DNA of 64,000 nt from NCBI GenBank assembly GCA_015501585.1, contig JADNRY010000158.1, forward strand, positions 1 to 64,000, in the 5' to 3' direction. A model generated the notes under the pieces. The model ran no database searches and was not told where the DNA came from. It saw only the letters and a program-made list of their open reading frames with translations. The stretch is from Rhodocollybia butyracea (lineage: Eukaryota; Basidiomycota; Agaricomycetes; Agaricales; Omphalotaceae). A program made the position numbers and the translations under genes. The number at the start of each line of letters is the position of its first letter. Position 1 is the first letter of the stretch. Below, piece after piece: positions 21,845 to 35,590 of the stretch.

Positions 21845-22291
21845 TCATCGTACTAAACACAGTAGTAAGAACTTGCGAGTCACAGCGCAGCAATGCTTAG
21901 AATGGGGGTGAGGTTGCGCACGGATATTCAAGGCTTCCAAGCAGTTATCTTGTTTATGGATTAAATCAAGGATTTGCTCACGTAGGCTAAGGGTCAACCA
22001 CGATGATATTCCAGTTGAATGGCTGAACTCCACATTTAACCAGTACTTTTGTGGAAATATCTTGATGAAAGTCAACAAGTCCATCAAAGCCATCAATAAT
22101 CCAGCTTGAGCATCTGTTGTTGATTTTTCAATGTCGGTTCTTTTAAAACACCACAAGTTGTTAAATTTCTGATGAGAGACCAAAGCTTGACGCGCCACGA
22201 ATTTCCGTAAATACTTATGGCCAATCAGCAAACAAAAATAAGCTCCTCGCTGTTTCCAGACAGTTCCATCGGCTTGATACTATTTTGGAAT
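21845..22291 (-). CDS. Unrecognised ORF, possible gene fragment
   Basis: An open minus-strand frame runs from just after a TAG near 22286 to 21845, about 145 codons, with no ATG near its start. A splice acceptor-like AAAATAG lies at its beginning, so it may be an internal or last exon. An overlapping frame (22416-22225) could hold an upstream exon. Composition is that of a normal protein (LLMALMDLLTFIKIFPQKYW), but I do not recognise it. Confidence 0.3.
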
Positions 22292-22416
22292 CCTCGAGAC
22301 TTGTAACTGGGATTGCTAGCATGTGAGCTAGTACCACTGACATACGGATCGAAGTAACATCGGTACATGAGGAACCTTTCACGTCTATCGAGCCGCTCGA
22401 GTTGGCTGATATTCAA

Positions 22417-23816
22417 GCTGATGCGAGTTGATGCCTAGCCTCAGATTGACCTCAGAGACTTGTCACTTTATCCCAGTGGCGTAAACACTGCTTCAAAGCA
22501 CTGGTATTAACTCTATTCTCAACTTCAGTCCTCAACTCAGCCGTGACTATGCAAAAAAACATCATGATCACTGCAATGTGCATAAAGGAATTTGAAGCTA
22601 AAGCTGCTGCGATTTTCCCGGGGATAAGCTGATGATCATGAAGATCTTGGAAATCATCAAATAGTAGGCGCGATACAAAACGCTACTACTGCTGAGTATC
22701 TTGACCATCATCATCTACAATCCAGGATCATCTGCCGAAGAGAGGATGGACCCTGAAAGGCTTAGGAAGGAAGATTTTATTGAGGCTCTAAGGTACTGGA
22801 TTTGGGGGATTTCGTCAGCCTGAGGAGGGATGAAGACGTCGAAGATAGGCACAGGTCAGCCAAGGAGAGAGATCGCCTTGAAGGACCCTGTTACATTTCG
22901 AAAGCTTCGAAAGTGGAACTCATCAAGAGTTTAGCAGCAGCCGAAGATAGCCACAGAGGGATGCCATTTAGAGCTTCCAGAAAATATTTGCCCAACTTGG
23001 ATCCCATCGCATGCAACTGCTGCGCGATCTCAAAAAATCCAACTCAGCTTTGCTATAATTTGAAGATTATTCACACATGTATAATACATACACACAGCAT
23101 CGCTGCATAAAAATTGAAGAATGCAAAACTAGAACTGTAGCAGTAGCGAGGATAAGTAGATAAGTAGTAGCTTTGCACGTTGTGCGTATGTAAAGGTATG
23201 ATACTAGTAACTAAAAGCATAGTTTTTTAACGAGTAAGACTAATGAGAGTGGATTCGAACGAAGCAAGTGGTAGCAAATAAGGTACGCACAGCGGACGAT
23301 AGGTGATAGATGGCAGGTGAGAGGCAGTAGGAACGAGGACAGGCACGGAGAGGCAGGAGAATAGAAGAGTTACGAAGTCACGAAGGGAGATATGATAGAG
23401 TAGTGGTAGATGTCAAGAGAGACAGAAGTTGAAAGGAATGGAATGGAAGCAACGTTGGAACGAGAGAAATCTGCGAAAAAAAAATATACAAACAAACTAC
23501 ACGCGTGTAGGAACCAACCTAAACCTAATAGCAACCGACGCGAAAGAAGGCAAATGGAAGCAAATGACAGAAAGAACGAGACATGAGCCGAACCCACAGA
23601 TATAATCGCCACTACTACTAATTGGGTCCGATCCCACACCCAATAAACCAAAAACGAGAAATGATGAACGAAACGAACGATAACTCGTAATATTACAAAA
23701 AGAATAGAGAGCAGAGATCGGAAATCGGAAAGAACATAGAGAGGCAACACCGAACTCGGAAGGCACGAGCAAAAAGCAAACTAAACAGAAACAAAAAAAG
23801 CAGCCCAATCCAATAC
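22417..23816. other. No recognisable gene; includes the 3' flank of the GATA gene
   Basis: Short open frames only. The part next to 23817 is probably 3' untranslated sequence of the GATA factor. The remainder holds nothing I can name. Confidence 0.5.
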
Positions 23817-26357
23817 TCACTCCCGTCCTCGATACTCAAAATCACTCCTCCGCCCTGACGTACCCGACCCATAATCATCCTCAATCTCATCCTCCTCGCT
23901 ATCGTCCGACACAGAGTCGGCGTTGCCGTTTCCGCCACCCGAATGGACGTTCTTACCACCAGAGCCAGAGCCAGGACCAGTACCGTCATTATTGTTAGTA
24001 CCGGAACCACTGCCTCCTCCACCGTCGACATTCATTTTCCCAGTAGCGTTGCGCGCGCGCTCCCGATCTCGCTTTTTGATCTGTGAGGTATACGGGAGGC
24101 GGGAAAGCCGCCAGCGTGAAACGTGTTACGTGGTACGCGATAGACGTTACAAGTCGCGTTGGCGGTTGAGAAAGCGCGTAGCGCAAAGATAACGAAGAAA
24201 GAAAGGAAAAGGAGGAACAAAAAACTGAGAAACGGATAAAAAGGATTAAACTTTTCGCACTCACAAGTTTTGCATACACGAGTCCACAGGCATTACACAG
24301 CGTACGAGGACCTAAGCATCGAAAAAGGAAAGGAAAGGATTAGTCCGATTAGCCGCGATTAGCCACGAATGGCCAAGAAACAAAAAACCCACCTAAAGGC
24401 CCTCTCCTCCACTCCGGCGTCGACGTAGCACTACAGCCAAGACACGTCTGTCCCTGTCCTTCAGGAGCAGCAGCCGCCTGCGCAGCCTGCATAGACGGAG
24501 ACAGATTATTGGTCGGGTTATTCGGGTTATGAGTCGGCGCAACGCCCGACGCAGAACCCGAACCCGAACCTAACGGTTGTCCTGAATGTCCCGGATGGGC
24601 CTGCTGGTGTGGATACGACTGCGGTTGTCCTTGCTGGTGCTGGTGCAAGCCCGCGGAATGCGGCGGCTGGGATCCCGAGCTCGAGCTGGGAGGCACAGTC
24701 TGCGAAAGCGAATGACCCTGCGTATGCTGATGTGAATACGTCGGAGATGGATGCTCCGGTCCCCCCAACTCCGCGTTATTGCTACTGCTACTACCGGTGT
24801 GCCTCTGGGAGATGGGAGAGAAATAGTCCAAAAAGGAAAGAAAAGAAAGTTCTCGTTAGTAACTGTGAACAAACAGTACACAAACAAATAGTAAACAAAC
24901 AACGCGAGATTTATCAATTATAATCTTATATCATCGTATAATTGAGAATCAAAAGAAAGAAGATCGCAGGTGCGAGATAGAGTAGAGACTAGAGTGGTGG
25001 AGAAGAGAAGAACAGGGGATAATATATTAGAAATTACGGAATTGATGAGAGATTTGGAGATGGGAGATGGATCAGGGCATTCTCGAGTGCAGCTTAAACG
25101 ACGCAAATATATCAAGTAGGAGGATACGAGACAGAAAAGACTCGTCGAATTTGAAGGTAAAGGAATCGGATGGAAAAATGATACATGGAGAGACAACAAC
25201 GGGGCAGTGTAATGGAACAACGGGAAGGACGGACGACATAACCATGATGAAGGTTGAAATATTTAAAAAAAATTCACAGTATAGTTGCGCGCGCCCACAC
25301 GCATAGAAACGAGTCATGAACTAAAAAACTGAGACTAAAATAAACACTTACCCGTTTAACAGAAGCCGAAAGCGGCGGGGACGAGTTATCAATGGAATGG
25401 TGTGGGCTTTGTGTACCAGCTTCCCTCGACGTGGGTGGTGAAGGGTATCCGCCACCGCCTTGGTGATGATGGTGATGCGAGGTATCCATCGAAGTCGAAT
25501 TCGAAGATTGGGTATAGGAAACCGAGTCCATAGGCGAAGGCGAGGTAGACATAGTTGTTGTAGAGAACGATGTTGTACCGGCTGCGGACTCGAGCATCTG
25601 AGCGGCGTACGTCGCAGCGTTCATCATCTGTTCCAAAGCCTCTGGGCCAGGAAAGGGAGATTTATAGCTGGAGTTCGGGCCGGAGAGAGTCTCGCGAAAG
25701 GGAGTTTCGACGAATTTAATGTGTTTCATGAGCTGTGAGGGAGGGTCGTTTGAGCATCACCAGATTACGAATATTGAGAAGACTTACCTGGTCAAAGTCT
25801 ATTGCGGTATGCGCATAGGAATTGGGCGATGATGGCTGAGAATTCGTATAGCTTGGTGGAGACTCGAGTTCTTCTGGGAGTCTGTGTCTGTATTTGGTTG
25901 TGGTTGTAGTGCCGTTCATGGGATTCGGAGGCGGTGGAGGCTGATGAGGTTCGTACCCAGCTGTAGACGCTTCTGGTCGATTATTATATGTGCTTTCGGG
26001 GGAAATAGAAGGTGGATAGCCATATTGCGGCGGCCAAGTTTCGTTGACACTAGACCACTGTTGTTGTTGTTGCTGTTGTGGAGGCGGCGTAGCAGTTGGC
26101 GGTGCTGGCTGGTAGCTATAGGATGAATAAGCACCAGGCTGAGCTGGCGGCGGTGGCGGCGGCGGCTGACTATGGTGGTACTGAACCGGAGAATGTGGAT
26201 GCGGGCTGGCTTGCTGTTGTTGTTGTTGTTGTGTTCGTCTGGGTACTGAAGTTTCATTATATGGTACTGGCGGATTCTGGTACTGATAATTGTACTGAGG
26301 AGTTGCAAGCGTTTGGTGAGGTGAATGGTGATACAGGTATCTGCTGTCAGCAGCCAT
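23817..26357 (-). CDS. GATA-type zinc-finger transcription factor
   Basis: Five exons join in phase to about 557 residues: 26357-25788, 25732-25352, 24804-24393, 24311-24265 and 24080-23817. Exon 1 is rich in Gln, Pro, Tyr and Ser with poly-Gln and poly-Pro runs, as in activation domains. Exon 2 carries a conserved-looking stretch (FDQLMKHIKFVETP) and a His run. Exons 3-4 encode one finger, C-X2-C-X18-C-X2-C, with STPEWRRGPLG and LCNACGLVYAKL, then a basic tail IKKRDRERAR that should bind the minor groove. The C-terminus is Gly- and Asp/Glu-rich. The 18-residue loop and YAKL ending resemble NsdD/SUB-1-type developmental regulators more than AreA-type nitrogen regulators, which usually have 17. 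The stop sits in a GAGTGAGT, which could also be a donor, so a further exon is possible. Nuclear DNA-binding regulator; target genes unknown. Confidence 0.88.
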
Positions 26358-28664
26358 CGCGACGCGTCTTGGGTTTAAGCCAGAAGCAACGTAGGATAAG
26401 GCAAGTCGCGGTTTTTTTCGTTCTAACAAATCGAATGAATGCCCTTAGTATGCGATGTAGAAAAAAGACTCACGAAGCAAAGTCCAAGTATTCTAACCAA
26501 AATCTCGCCGACGATGCGTCCCTGCTGTCAGAATGTCGCTAATCTTGTAGAAAATGTCGTTTGTAGCGAACAGTGACCAGATTGATGAAGATATTCTTGT
26601 CGTGGCCAAAAAAATTTATCGCCGGTTTATGAGCCTTTGTGAAGCCTGTGCAGTAACAAGAGTCGCTCAGTGAACATGGACGCAACAAGAAGAGAGTCAA
26701 CCGGAATTCATTCATTAAACCCTAATAACCGGGCCGTATTGTACTTGTCGGCAACTCGTCAGTACCTTTAATTGTCAATTTAAACAAATCTATCATGCAA
26801 CGGCATCATTCATTCTGTTCCATCACTAGCATTCACAGGCGTTCACTCATTGCTACTATCAAGCCAGTTGAAGTTGACCAATTGTTCAAGCAAATAATAA
26901 GCTAACGGTTAGTACAGCGGTGGCACCTTGTTCTTGCTCATTCCACCTTCAGGTAGATGATTCAGGCTAGCTCAGGGTCAATAGTAATAGCTTGGCGTTT
27001 ACTAGACTGACAGAAGGCCCGAAGATAGGATAAAAAGCGAAAGTTGAAATCTCCGAATGGAAACCCACAAGCCCTCAAGCTTCAAGCTAAAATCGTCAAT
27101 GCGAAAGGAATGGTTAGCGATATTGTTCTAGACCAGGGTAACTCTTCAAGTTATCCTTATCCACAAGTCCTCTACAAGTGCTCATCCACACTCATCCTCA
27201 ATCTGTTGCTATGTGAGCCCGCCACAAATCATGTCTGTCGCCTCAAATCGTACTCTACGATAGGTTCTACGACCAAGTCATCTAACAGAACCTAATTTCG
27301 AGAAATCGCCATACAATTGGTTCCCGTCGGCAATTTTGACGTTGCAAGCTACATATTTTCTTTTCTATTCGAGAGGAGAACAAGTCTCCGAAGAGCGTCC
27401 GGAAAAGCCTGGATATACGTTGATATATGCGACAAGTTCATCAAGCGGCGGGCTACTATTACTAAAACTGAAAAGGTGAGTTTCTCTCCACCTGCTAAGA
27501 CTCCAATTATCCCGCAGTCTTCGGAAAGGCTGCTAGTAATGGGGCGTTGGTCATTGGTCGAATCTGAGCAGGACCTATGTATGTATGAAGGATCGCCAAA
27601 CCGTCGATCCCGCCGGCAGTTTTGACATCCGAGCCAAATTCTATTGCTTCGCTCCACACCTACCATGCAAGCCCTCGGCCTCGACGTCAACCACCAAGCA
27701 TGGACCTCCCGGAAAATGCTCGAAAGACTGGACCTAAAATTGGCAAAATAAGATTGGCTCGGGTTATTATTCTAGGAACGGTTACTGTATGCTCAGGACC
27801 GCCGTTTACAGGACTTTGGAATTTGAGCAGGGTTCGTTTCTAGGCTTATGAGCCAGCCAACACGGTACTACGAATACTTATGTATGCTATATTGACCTCA
27901 AAGCATTCACACCTACCAGCTACAGCCCACACGGTAATCATGATTAAACTTTCAACTACTTTTCCTTCAGGATCTAAATCCGAAAACATAACGAAAAAAC
28001 AACAACTTCAAGAATCTTTTTTACAGGGACCAGATCGGACCATCGGAGAAACTCGACCAGTCAGATTCGGAACGATTATACACGGGGTACGCACCGTTCC
28101 CCATTAAATCTATGTACCTTGTTCTAATTATACACCGGCTCGCGCTGCTTCGAGGTCCTATTCTTATTTCTAGTATCTTACCCGCATAAAAGCCCTCCTC
28201 GTCTTCCCACTCGTTCCTGGCTTTTGGACAGGTCGGAATCGAAATACGGCGGTGCTAGCGCTGCCACTTTATCTCATTCATCATTCGCCGGTTCTCTCCG
28301 TACATGTCAATGAGAAGAAAACGCTAATTCACTGGGCTACAGACTTCGACAAAGGATTTGTACTTAAAGAGCTGATTTGGGAAGGGGAATGAAGAATTTG
28401 GAGGGAACAGAACGAGGGGGAGGATACAGAGGAGATACAAGAAACCTGGATGTATTTGTGTATGTTTCGATATCTACTAGCATTCTTGGCATCTCCAATT
28501 CCTGGCCGACAAGGATGAACGATAATGGGTTGGCGATGGCGATGCGCCGGATACTTGCTGCCTTGACTCATGTGGAGCTCAGTCGCTGACGTCGGGATCT
28601 CGACAAATAAATGTAACAGAATGTTTACAAGGTAAAATTGATCTAAGGTACAGCAATTGCTCCT
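26358..28664. other. Intergenic region between GATA and NLR genes
   Basis: The GATA gene's promoter lies at its left end. I recognise no gene. A dispersed repeat copy occupies about 27088-27290 and is listed separately. Confidence 0.5.
27088..27290. repeat. Dispersed repeat, copy 1
   Basis: Starts GTCAATGCGAAAGGAATGG, continues with TTAGCGATATTGTTC and ACTCTTCAAGTTATCC, and matches 35413-35590 over about 180 bp with scattered differences. Identity of the family unknown. Confidence 0.7.
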
Positions 28665-31600
28665 TCAGCGGACACCTTTTTGGCGTGAGAGGATCTGGGT
28701 GTATTCTCTGGAAAGATCAAGCAAAAGTGGGGGAAGAAGAAAAGCTCCCTCCTCATAAGACTGCGAAACAGGAACCCATAGCTTTTGTGTTGGCCCAGGA
28801 CCAAGGAGAACTCGTACTCTTCCTTTGTGTATACTGTATCGAAGTTGACGAGACTGAGGTGACTTCATATTGCCAATCAGGTATGCAATATCTTCTCCGT
28901 TGCAGTACATAGAGCCGTATGCATCGGTGATGATACTTGTCGGGCCCAACATCCGACTTGCAGCTCTGAAGTTATCCCCATTCTGACCTTCCACCTCCCA
29001 AAAGACTGATGACAACATAGGAAATTCAGGCAAGGTGGAGGAATGATCTGGGCTGTCCCCTTGATTCAATGTTTGGTCCATGTCCAAACACGCAGGAGGA
29101 TAGAATTTGAGAGTGCATTTGGAAAGGGAGTCAGAGCCTTGAATTGGTTTGTATAAGTCCCCATGGTCAGCATACGTATATAACTCCTTAAGGGGTGTAT
29201 ATGTCGAAGGATCAAGGTGTGCTCTACACTCATAACCGTTTATATAGTATGAGCCAATGTGGGCAGTGGTGGCAACAGACCAGACATGAGCCTCAACATA
29301 ATCATACCCATCTTCGAAGGCGCCAACATGTGTTCCATCATGGGAAAAGCCAAGAGAATGCGAGGCAACAGAAATTACTTTGTGTCTGGCCGGTTTAGCA
29401 AGAGGACGAACAGATATAGTACTACCAAGGACATCGAGTAGGACCGTCGAATGAGACCAGGGCATAGCAGGCTCAAGTGAAACGCGGAATATGTGATTGC
29501 CATCCGGCGACACCACTGCCCTTGAATCGGACGTAGGAAATGGAAGGGGCCCGAACACACCAAGAATGTGATCCAGACCAATCAACCACACCATTCCATC
29601 ACCGTCTTCCCCAACGACGCGAGTGTTCAAAAACGCGAATTCAATCCAGCGGAACTTGGGTATTTGCTTTGAATTCCATTCCAGGGGCAAATTCGGAGTC
29701 CAGGCAAGTTTGCTATGCTCAGAGTGGACAACCCGAAAACTACCATCTTGGAACGAGAGCGCAACAAGCTCCCCATCAGAGGAAAGAGCTGACTGCACCG
29801 CATGGGCGGGAGGATACACGAGTGTATTCATAGACAAAGGAGTCCCAGCGGTTGTGAAATATGACATAGGAGTAGAAGTGTGTTTAGTTGTACTTGCGAT
29901 TATTCGGTATGGAGATAGATGATATTGGGTAAGAAGGAAATGGCTGAGCTCAGACAAGGGATGGAGGTATTGACTAAAAGATAAGTACCCTTTGTTGTAA
30001 AATGACTGAGACGATATAGGTTTAAGCGACCTCAGAGCGGCCGATACTGCCCCTAGTGCGACTGCTGATGTTTCGGAAGGGGGAATATCATGTCTCTGTA
30101 AAATTCTTGATAGCTCTTCAAGTCTTTCGATAACTTGAGGAATATGAAGATACGTGTCTATCCTGTCTGCCCATGCAGCCAGCTCAAACCATGCAACAAG
30201 ACATGTTGATATGAAATTCCACAAGAGATCCCACAGGCTACAAAGAGCATCTTCAGGCTCAGGAAAATGCTGAGTCCAGTGGTCCATTGCATACAGAAGG
30301 TGCGCTGCAAGTTTCATATGCATAGTACGCTTACGAGGGGGCGTAAAGGCTATTTCGTTCAGTGTGCGTGCACTTGGGCGTATTCCTGCTTCTGCGATGT
30401 GGGAGAACGAGAGTAGGTACCCAGGGCAAAAAGCCTCAATCATAAGCTCCAAACAAAATGGGGCAAGGAATGCGCCTTTCAAATCACTGAAGAAGAACTG
30501 CTCCTTATCTTCATCACTCCCTACCGGTTCGCCAATGAGAAACTCTCGTGCTGTTGCATGGAAAAAATGGATAGGGGCAGCCTCATCGTCGGGGACGTTG
30601 AGAATAGAGCTGATTGGTCGCAACGCTGATGCTGCCTCGCTTCTCGACATCTTGAGGAGCTGAGCGAGTGAGTTCAGGGGTAGCGGCTCGATTAGAGCAA
30701 CCAGAGCACCCACAGCAAACCGAAACCGCGCCAGCACCAACTCCTTTGTTGCTTTCCGTCTCTTGTTCAACTCCGAGCTCTCCCCGGTTGCGAATGGCTC
30801 GATGTACGCCTTCCGCAATATACGTAAATACTCGTTTGAGTATGTCGGAATCCCACTCCGAGTATCATTCACAAGTTCCTGGAACGCGTCCTCTATGGGA
30901 ACACCGCTTGACTCCTCCTCCAAAAAGCGCATGCGGATTCTGGCAATTTCAAATATACCACCACAATAATGCGCACATTCCCACCTGCCTTGCTGAGGAG
31001 GAGGCCAGCGATTTGATCCGCGGGATGGAAGCTTCTCGAGACAGCTATCAATGTACGTGAAAATATCTCGGGTAGTGGAGTTGGAGGGGATGTTGTTTAA
31101 GTTCTCCGTGGGTATATTAGAAGAGTAGTTATAGAAAACATCGACGACTTCTCGTTCAGGGCGAGAGCTGATGAGAAACTGGAAGTGTGATAGATTGCGT
31201 ACGAGCTCAATCACAAGTTCCATAAGGAGTTCTAGGGCTCTTGAATTCCCACATTCGTCCAAGCCATCTAGAATAATCACGGAAGGTAGATCAGGAGGAC
31301 TAATCCTGTGTACCGCGTTCATAGGATCAATGATAAGCTGTTTCAGCTGATCTACTCCTGAGCGAGATAACAACCGAGAGTCATTGTGGAGAAGTTGGAA
31401 AAGGGAGTTTCGATAACGAGGATGGTATTCGGCTAACTGACGCGCCAGAGTGGAGACAAATAACTCCCCAGAGTCAGTGGACCGTTTCGCTCCAGTTTTG
31501 TCAAAGAAGAATGAAGCTCCGAGTCGTTTCTGTTGGTCGCAGTCAGCCGCAATGCTCTTTGCAATGGCAGTCTTTCCCATCCCAGGCGACGATTGAAGGA

Positions 31601-32700
31601 CAACAAGAGGGTTGGAAGGGTTGGAAAGAAGGGTCGTGAGACGACTGCGAACATCAATCCTCGTATTAGGAACACATTCATCTTTCCAAACACTGAGGTA
31701 GTCAGCTTTGGCTATCTTGAGCTGTTCAAGGGTACCTAAGTAGCACATGCAATGGTTTAAGCAATGTGACTCGGCTGATTTGGAAGAATAGCTCACTTTT
31801 CACAAGAGTTTGATGAGTTGTAATCCATATCTGAACAATCGTGTCTGTCTAAAAGTAAAATGCAAAAGACAGGTGTGAGAGTGAGCGGTTTGAGGTGTCT
31901 CAGAACCTTACACTGAAATTACGGATAGCAGCATCAACCGCACGTCGGGTATCAGTGATCTGTTTCATATTTTGGGAAGCATACACTATTTTCTTTCCAT
32001 TTCCCTTGTTGCTAAGAAGTCCGGACAGTTCGCTGCATTGTGCTTCCAATTTACTGGGAAAACATGAATGAGCAAGAAGCTTCGCGCAAGAGGCTTCGGG
32101 TCATCTGTACCTGCGAAGTTCTTTGACTCGATCCTTCATTGCCTCAGGGATATCTGTGGAGGACCCCATGGGCTCAATCACCCGGTCAATGAGAGCTTGG
32201 ACACTGGATTGCAGTTTCTTCAGGTCCTCCTCGTTACTATCCGCTTGCTAAATGAATAGATGTTAGCATATTTCTTGCCGTTGAAGTAAAGGTTCTATCC
32301 GAGGCACCTCATATAAGTCGAGAAACGAGAGCAACGCGGACGGAATTGCATCGAGCCCCGAGATCGGAGCGGCCTTCAACCCGACTTCAGCAGCTTTGAG
32401 CACTCCTCTGACCCCGAAAAGGATGCGCTGCTTCGTTTTAGAATCAGGCTTTGAGGGATTTACTTCTGCACCTATATCTGACGTGATCTCCGATTCGACA
32501 GCCAAATTAGGAGTTGACTCAGATGGGGCATCTATAGAACCAGGTGGGGGTGATTTGAGGGAGATGGATGACCCCGAAGATACAGTGCCTACGGAAGTGG
32601 GGACAGTTGGGGTGCGCAAAGAGGATTGAGAAGATTTCATTTGTTTTAGGGTAGACGACGAAGTCGGTCTTCGCTTGAAGAATGGAAATTTTGAAGGCAT
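28665..32700 (-). CDS. NACHT-domain NLR-like (STAND) protein with propeller-like C-terminus
   Basis: Exons 32700-32308, 32247-32111, 32053-31912, 31848-31797 and 31735-28665 join in phase to about 1264 residues. The N-terminal 250 residues are helical (LKAAEVGLKAAPISGLDAIP, ALIDRVIEPMG, DTRRAVDAAIRNF) and resemble the MLKL-NTD-like four-helix region found in basidiomycete NLRs, a putative membrane-acting death domain. The NACHT ATPase follows, with a P-loop SSPGMGKTAIA (the usual first Gly is Ser) and Walker B VIILDGLDECG, then SSRPE. After a helical linker the last 400 residues have repeats of SxDG(x)H and WSVATTAHIG type, like degenerate WD40 blades. Known members act in self/non-self recognition and cell death. 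Divergent sensor region and long last exon suggest a single intact gene. Confidence 0.85.
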
Positions 32701-34599
32701 CGTAGTACGTTCGGTGACTGCTTCAAGTTGCACACAAATGAAAGATGTAGGAGGATTTGGCTTAAATCAACTAAGGAACACGTGGCTGCGTACTGGAACT
32801 GGTGGCGTTCCTATCCCCGACTCTGACCGAAGGGAAGAGAGGGTCTTGTGAACCTGGTTTCTTATCTGATTTTTCTGGTGCCTGCAAATGACAAACCTCT
32901 TTCACACGCTGATTGCGTGACGAGATTTGCGATAACGTTTGTCATGAGTACTAGCTTTCTTTAAGTACCTTTTAACAACCATCATCATATCTACTTCGCA
33001 GCTAAGCGCGTGAGCCTGTGATCTGCTGACCGGTCGCATCGAATTCCACTTGATTGTGCAGTAGGTGCGCACGCCCGGAATCTTGAACCAGTCTGTGTCA
33101 TTGAACCTTCGCACAACGAGGTTACTTCCTCTGTTGTTCCTTTGCCAATGAGGGTACACAACCCACTCCACTGGTCAGGCCATCCAGTGAGTAAACCGCC
33201 GAGACAGGTAGACAGGCCAGCACCACATTTGACCAGGCAGCATGGCCCGATGAATTCCAAGTGTTGGTTCCGTGCTGTGTAAACTTCAAAAGACATGCAG
33301 CACCCAGCAGTGTTGCAATATCACCTTTTTTCCTTCCCAGAGGCCACTACACAATCTCTGAATTGAAAAGTAACAATCAACACTCGCAAAACATAATAAT
33401 AATAACTTTGATCAAATAAAACAGAACGCAGGTTCATTTTCAATTTACAATATGATCCAATGAGATATAATAAGCTTCAAAGCATTCCGAAAGTCTCCAG
33501 AGCCTGTGTTCTGTACAAGTTGCTTCTGCAAGTTGAAGGCAATGATAATTTGGTCACAAGTCACTTTCTTCCAGAACAGTCGCACAAAAAACAAGCTACA
33601 CAGTTCAACGGTGTAAGACCGACTTGTGCACATCTTCCTCAACTGTTACATAGCATTTCAAAGTGCAAAATAAACCAGTTAGTGAACAAACAGTGAACTT
33701 TGAGTTGAGTTGGATTAGGCGCCAATACATTATCAAGCGGATATTCTCCACTATCGGCGCTGGGCGTCCCATTCTACTCAGAGTCGGGGACTGGCCGTGC
33801 AACGCGCGGCGTTACCGATTTAGTATTCAGAGTTCCGGAAAGTTATTGAACAGATCATGTGAGCTGTGTGGTGTGACCCAAGATGCCAGGCAAACGGCTT
33901 GATATCATATGAACTGTAGCCCAGGAGGTATCCGCCCGGTAAGTCCGTAGATTCAACCTACCCCCTGCTGTAGCCTGTGAATCTCTGTCGCCGTGAACCG
34001 TCTTCCTAACTGTGTGGTTGGCCGCTTTCATTCAGGCTGCATGCCTGCAGCCTGACAAAGTTCAGGGGAGATAAGCCATAGGCCATACTTAAGAAGTACC
34101 GTGCAAGAAATTGGAAGAACGGTGACTTGCGGCGCATCTAACAGCTAGCTGAACGTTGAACAATTTATTTTCTGGACAGAGCGCTAAAGGATTAGTGCTG
34201 GTGAGTAAACTCGCATCTGCGTCCTGAGTGAAGATCAAATTCGACAGAGAGTCAAAGACAATGGGAGAAAGTTAACTTACCGGTCTCATACCATCGAATC
34301 TCCCGAATCTGGATGCAGTAATGAGAAGAGCAGGATAAAAAGGTCATTCACTGTCATTTAGTTTAGTACAAATATTGAGTCATCCATCAATGTGATACTT
34401 GACTGAAACAAAAAATACCAACTCAGGTATTAATGCAATATAAATGTAACAAAAAAAAACAGAGAAAGGCAAACATATCTCTAGACTTCCGTCCTTGTTG
34501 GTATTCACCCAGCACTTGTCCTTGGGTAAGTAGTCTCCGTTGTCCGAGGTCAGTTGGTCAACCGGCGGTTTGAGACTAAAGCCCCTCGATTCAGGAAGG
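32701..34599. other. No recognisable gene; NLR promoter side
   Basis: This holds the upstream region of the NLR gene. The short open frames do not resemble known proteins. I see no element ends. Confidence 0.5.
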
Positions 34600-35165
34600 A
34601 AGAAGCATGCATATTAGATGAAGCACCTATCGCAAGTTACCTTTGTCGGTGGTGCCATGAACGCAGTTGGTTGTAACAAATATGATGTTGTTCCATGGCC
34701 AATTCAATGCACTGGAGACCATTGGGTAGGATATGGATTGGGAAGATTTCGACCAAGGCGCCAGGGCCCTGCACCCCAAGTGGAAGGGAAGAAAAATAGA
34801 TTGCGATAAAGGCAACTTGGGCGTTGACGTGGACATCCGATGATGTGGGTTAGTTTCTGAGTATGGGAATGAGTAAGTATGAACAAAAAGAGACAGAGAG
34901 AGAAGAAACGCACTGTTAAATCTGACAGTATCTGGCGGGTGAATATTCAAAGGGCCCTGAGCGTACAAGATGATAATTGCCTACCGATGCCAGCTAAGCC
35001 TACCAGCAATGATTCTGCCTCAGTGACTTGGGTGATGACGTCGATAGCTATGATAATCGGCGTCCACTCAGCAAGTAACTGGCAAAGAGAGGCGCTGAAG
35101 AATGAGTTCAGTTGTCTCAGGTCCTTCAATGAATTGGTGAAAGTCTTTTGAGGCGTTAACACCGT
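34600..35165 (-). pseudogene. Decayed MFS hexose-transporter fragment (T1)
   Basis: The minus strand shows the same pieces as the better preserved copies T2 and T5: a segment starting AACGCCTCAAAAGACTTTCACC, then GTCAGATTTAACAG at an intron start, and after the intron a stretch that in T2 encodes the GEIFP and NWLWN motifs; here it reads GCGCCTTGG...CCAATCCATATCC with several frame changes. The fragment is too damaged to encode protein. Confidence 0.6.
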
Positions 35166-35412
35166 TGCGTGGCCACTAAATCTGAGGTAAATGAGAGGCA
35201 GGACAAAATGATGGTTTATATGAGCGCCTATTACTGTCGGTCACTCAATCGGCAGATCAGTAGAGGAGATATTATGATGGAAATAAAATATTGATGTGGA
35301 ATGGGTACATATTAGACAAAAATCGATGCGAAAATGATACACCGAGAGTCACTAAGTGGGGAAGTGTAACGGAAGGACCGGAAGGACGGATGGGGGAGAG
35401 CTACGAGCTAGT

Positions 35413-35590
35413 CAATGCGAAAGGAATGGTTAGCGATATTGTTCCAGACATGGGTAGCTCTTCAAGTTATCCTTACTTACGAGTCATCTGCAACTAGTGC
35501 TCATCGAGTCATCCGCACTCATCTTCAATTTGTTGCTGAGTCCTCCACAAATTATTTCTGTCGCCTCAATTTGTACTCGACGACGTTGTC
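35413..35590. repeat. Dispersed repeat, copy 2
   Basis: Matches 27088-27290 (GTCAATGCGAAAGGAATGG at its start). It lies next to the secreted-protein gene A, 8 kb from its partner. Confidence 0.7.

Noticed and set aside
24349..24831. Stand-alone 160-residue protein ending after half a zinc finger
   Set aside because: The frame runs past a splice donor; the finger is completed by the next exon of the GATA gene.
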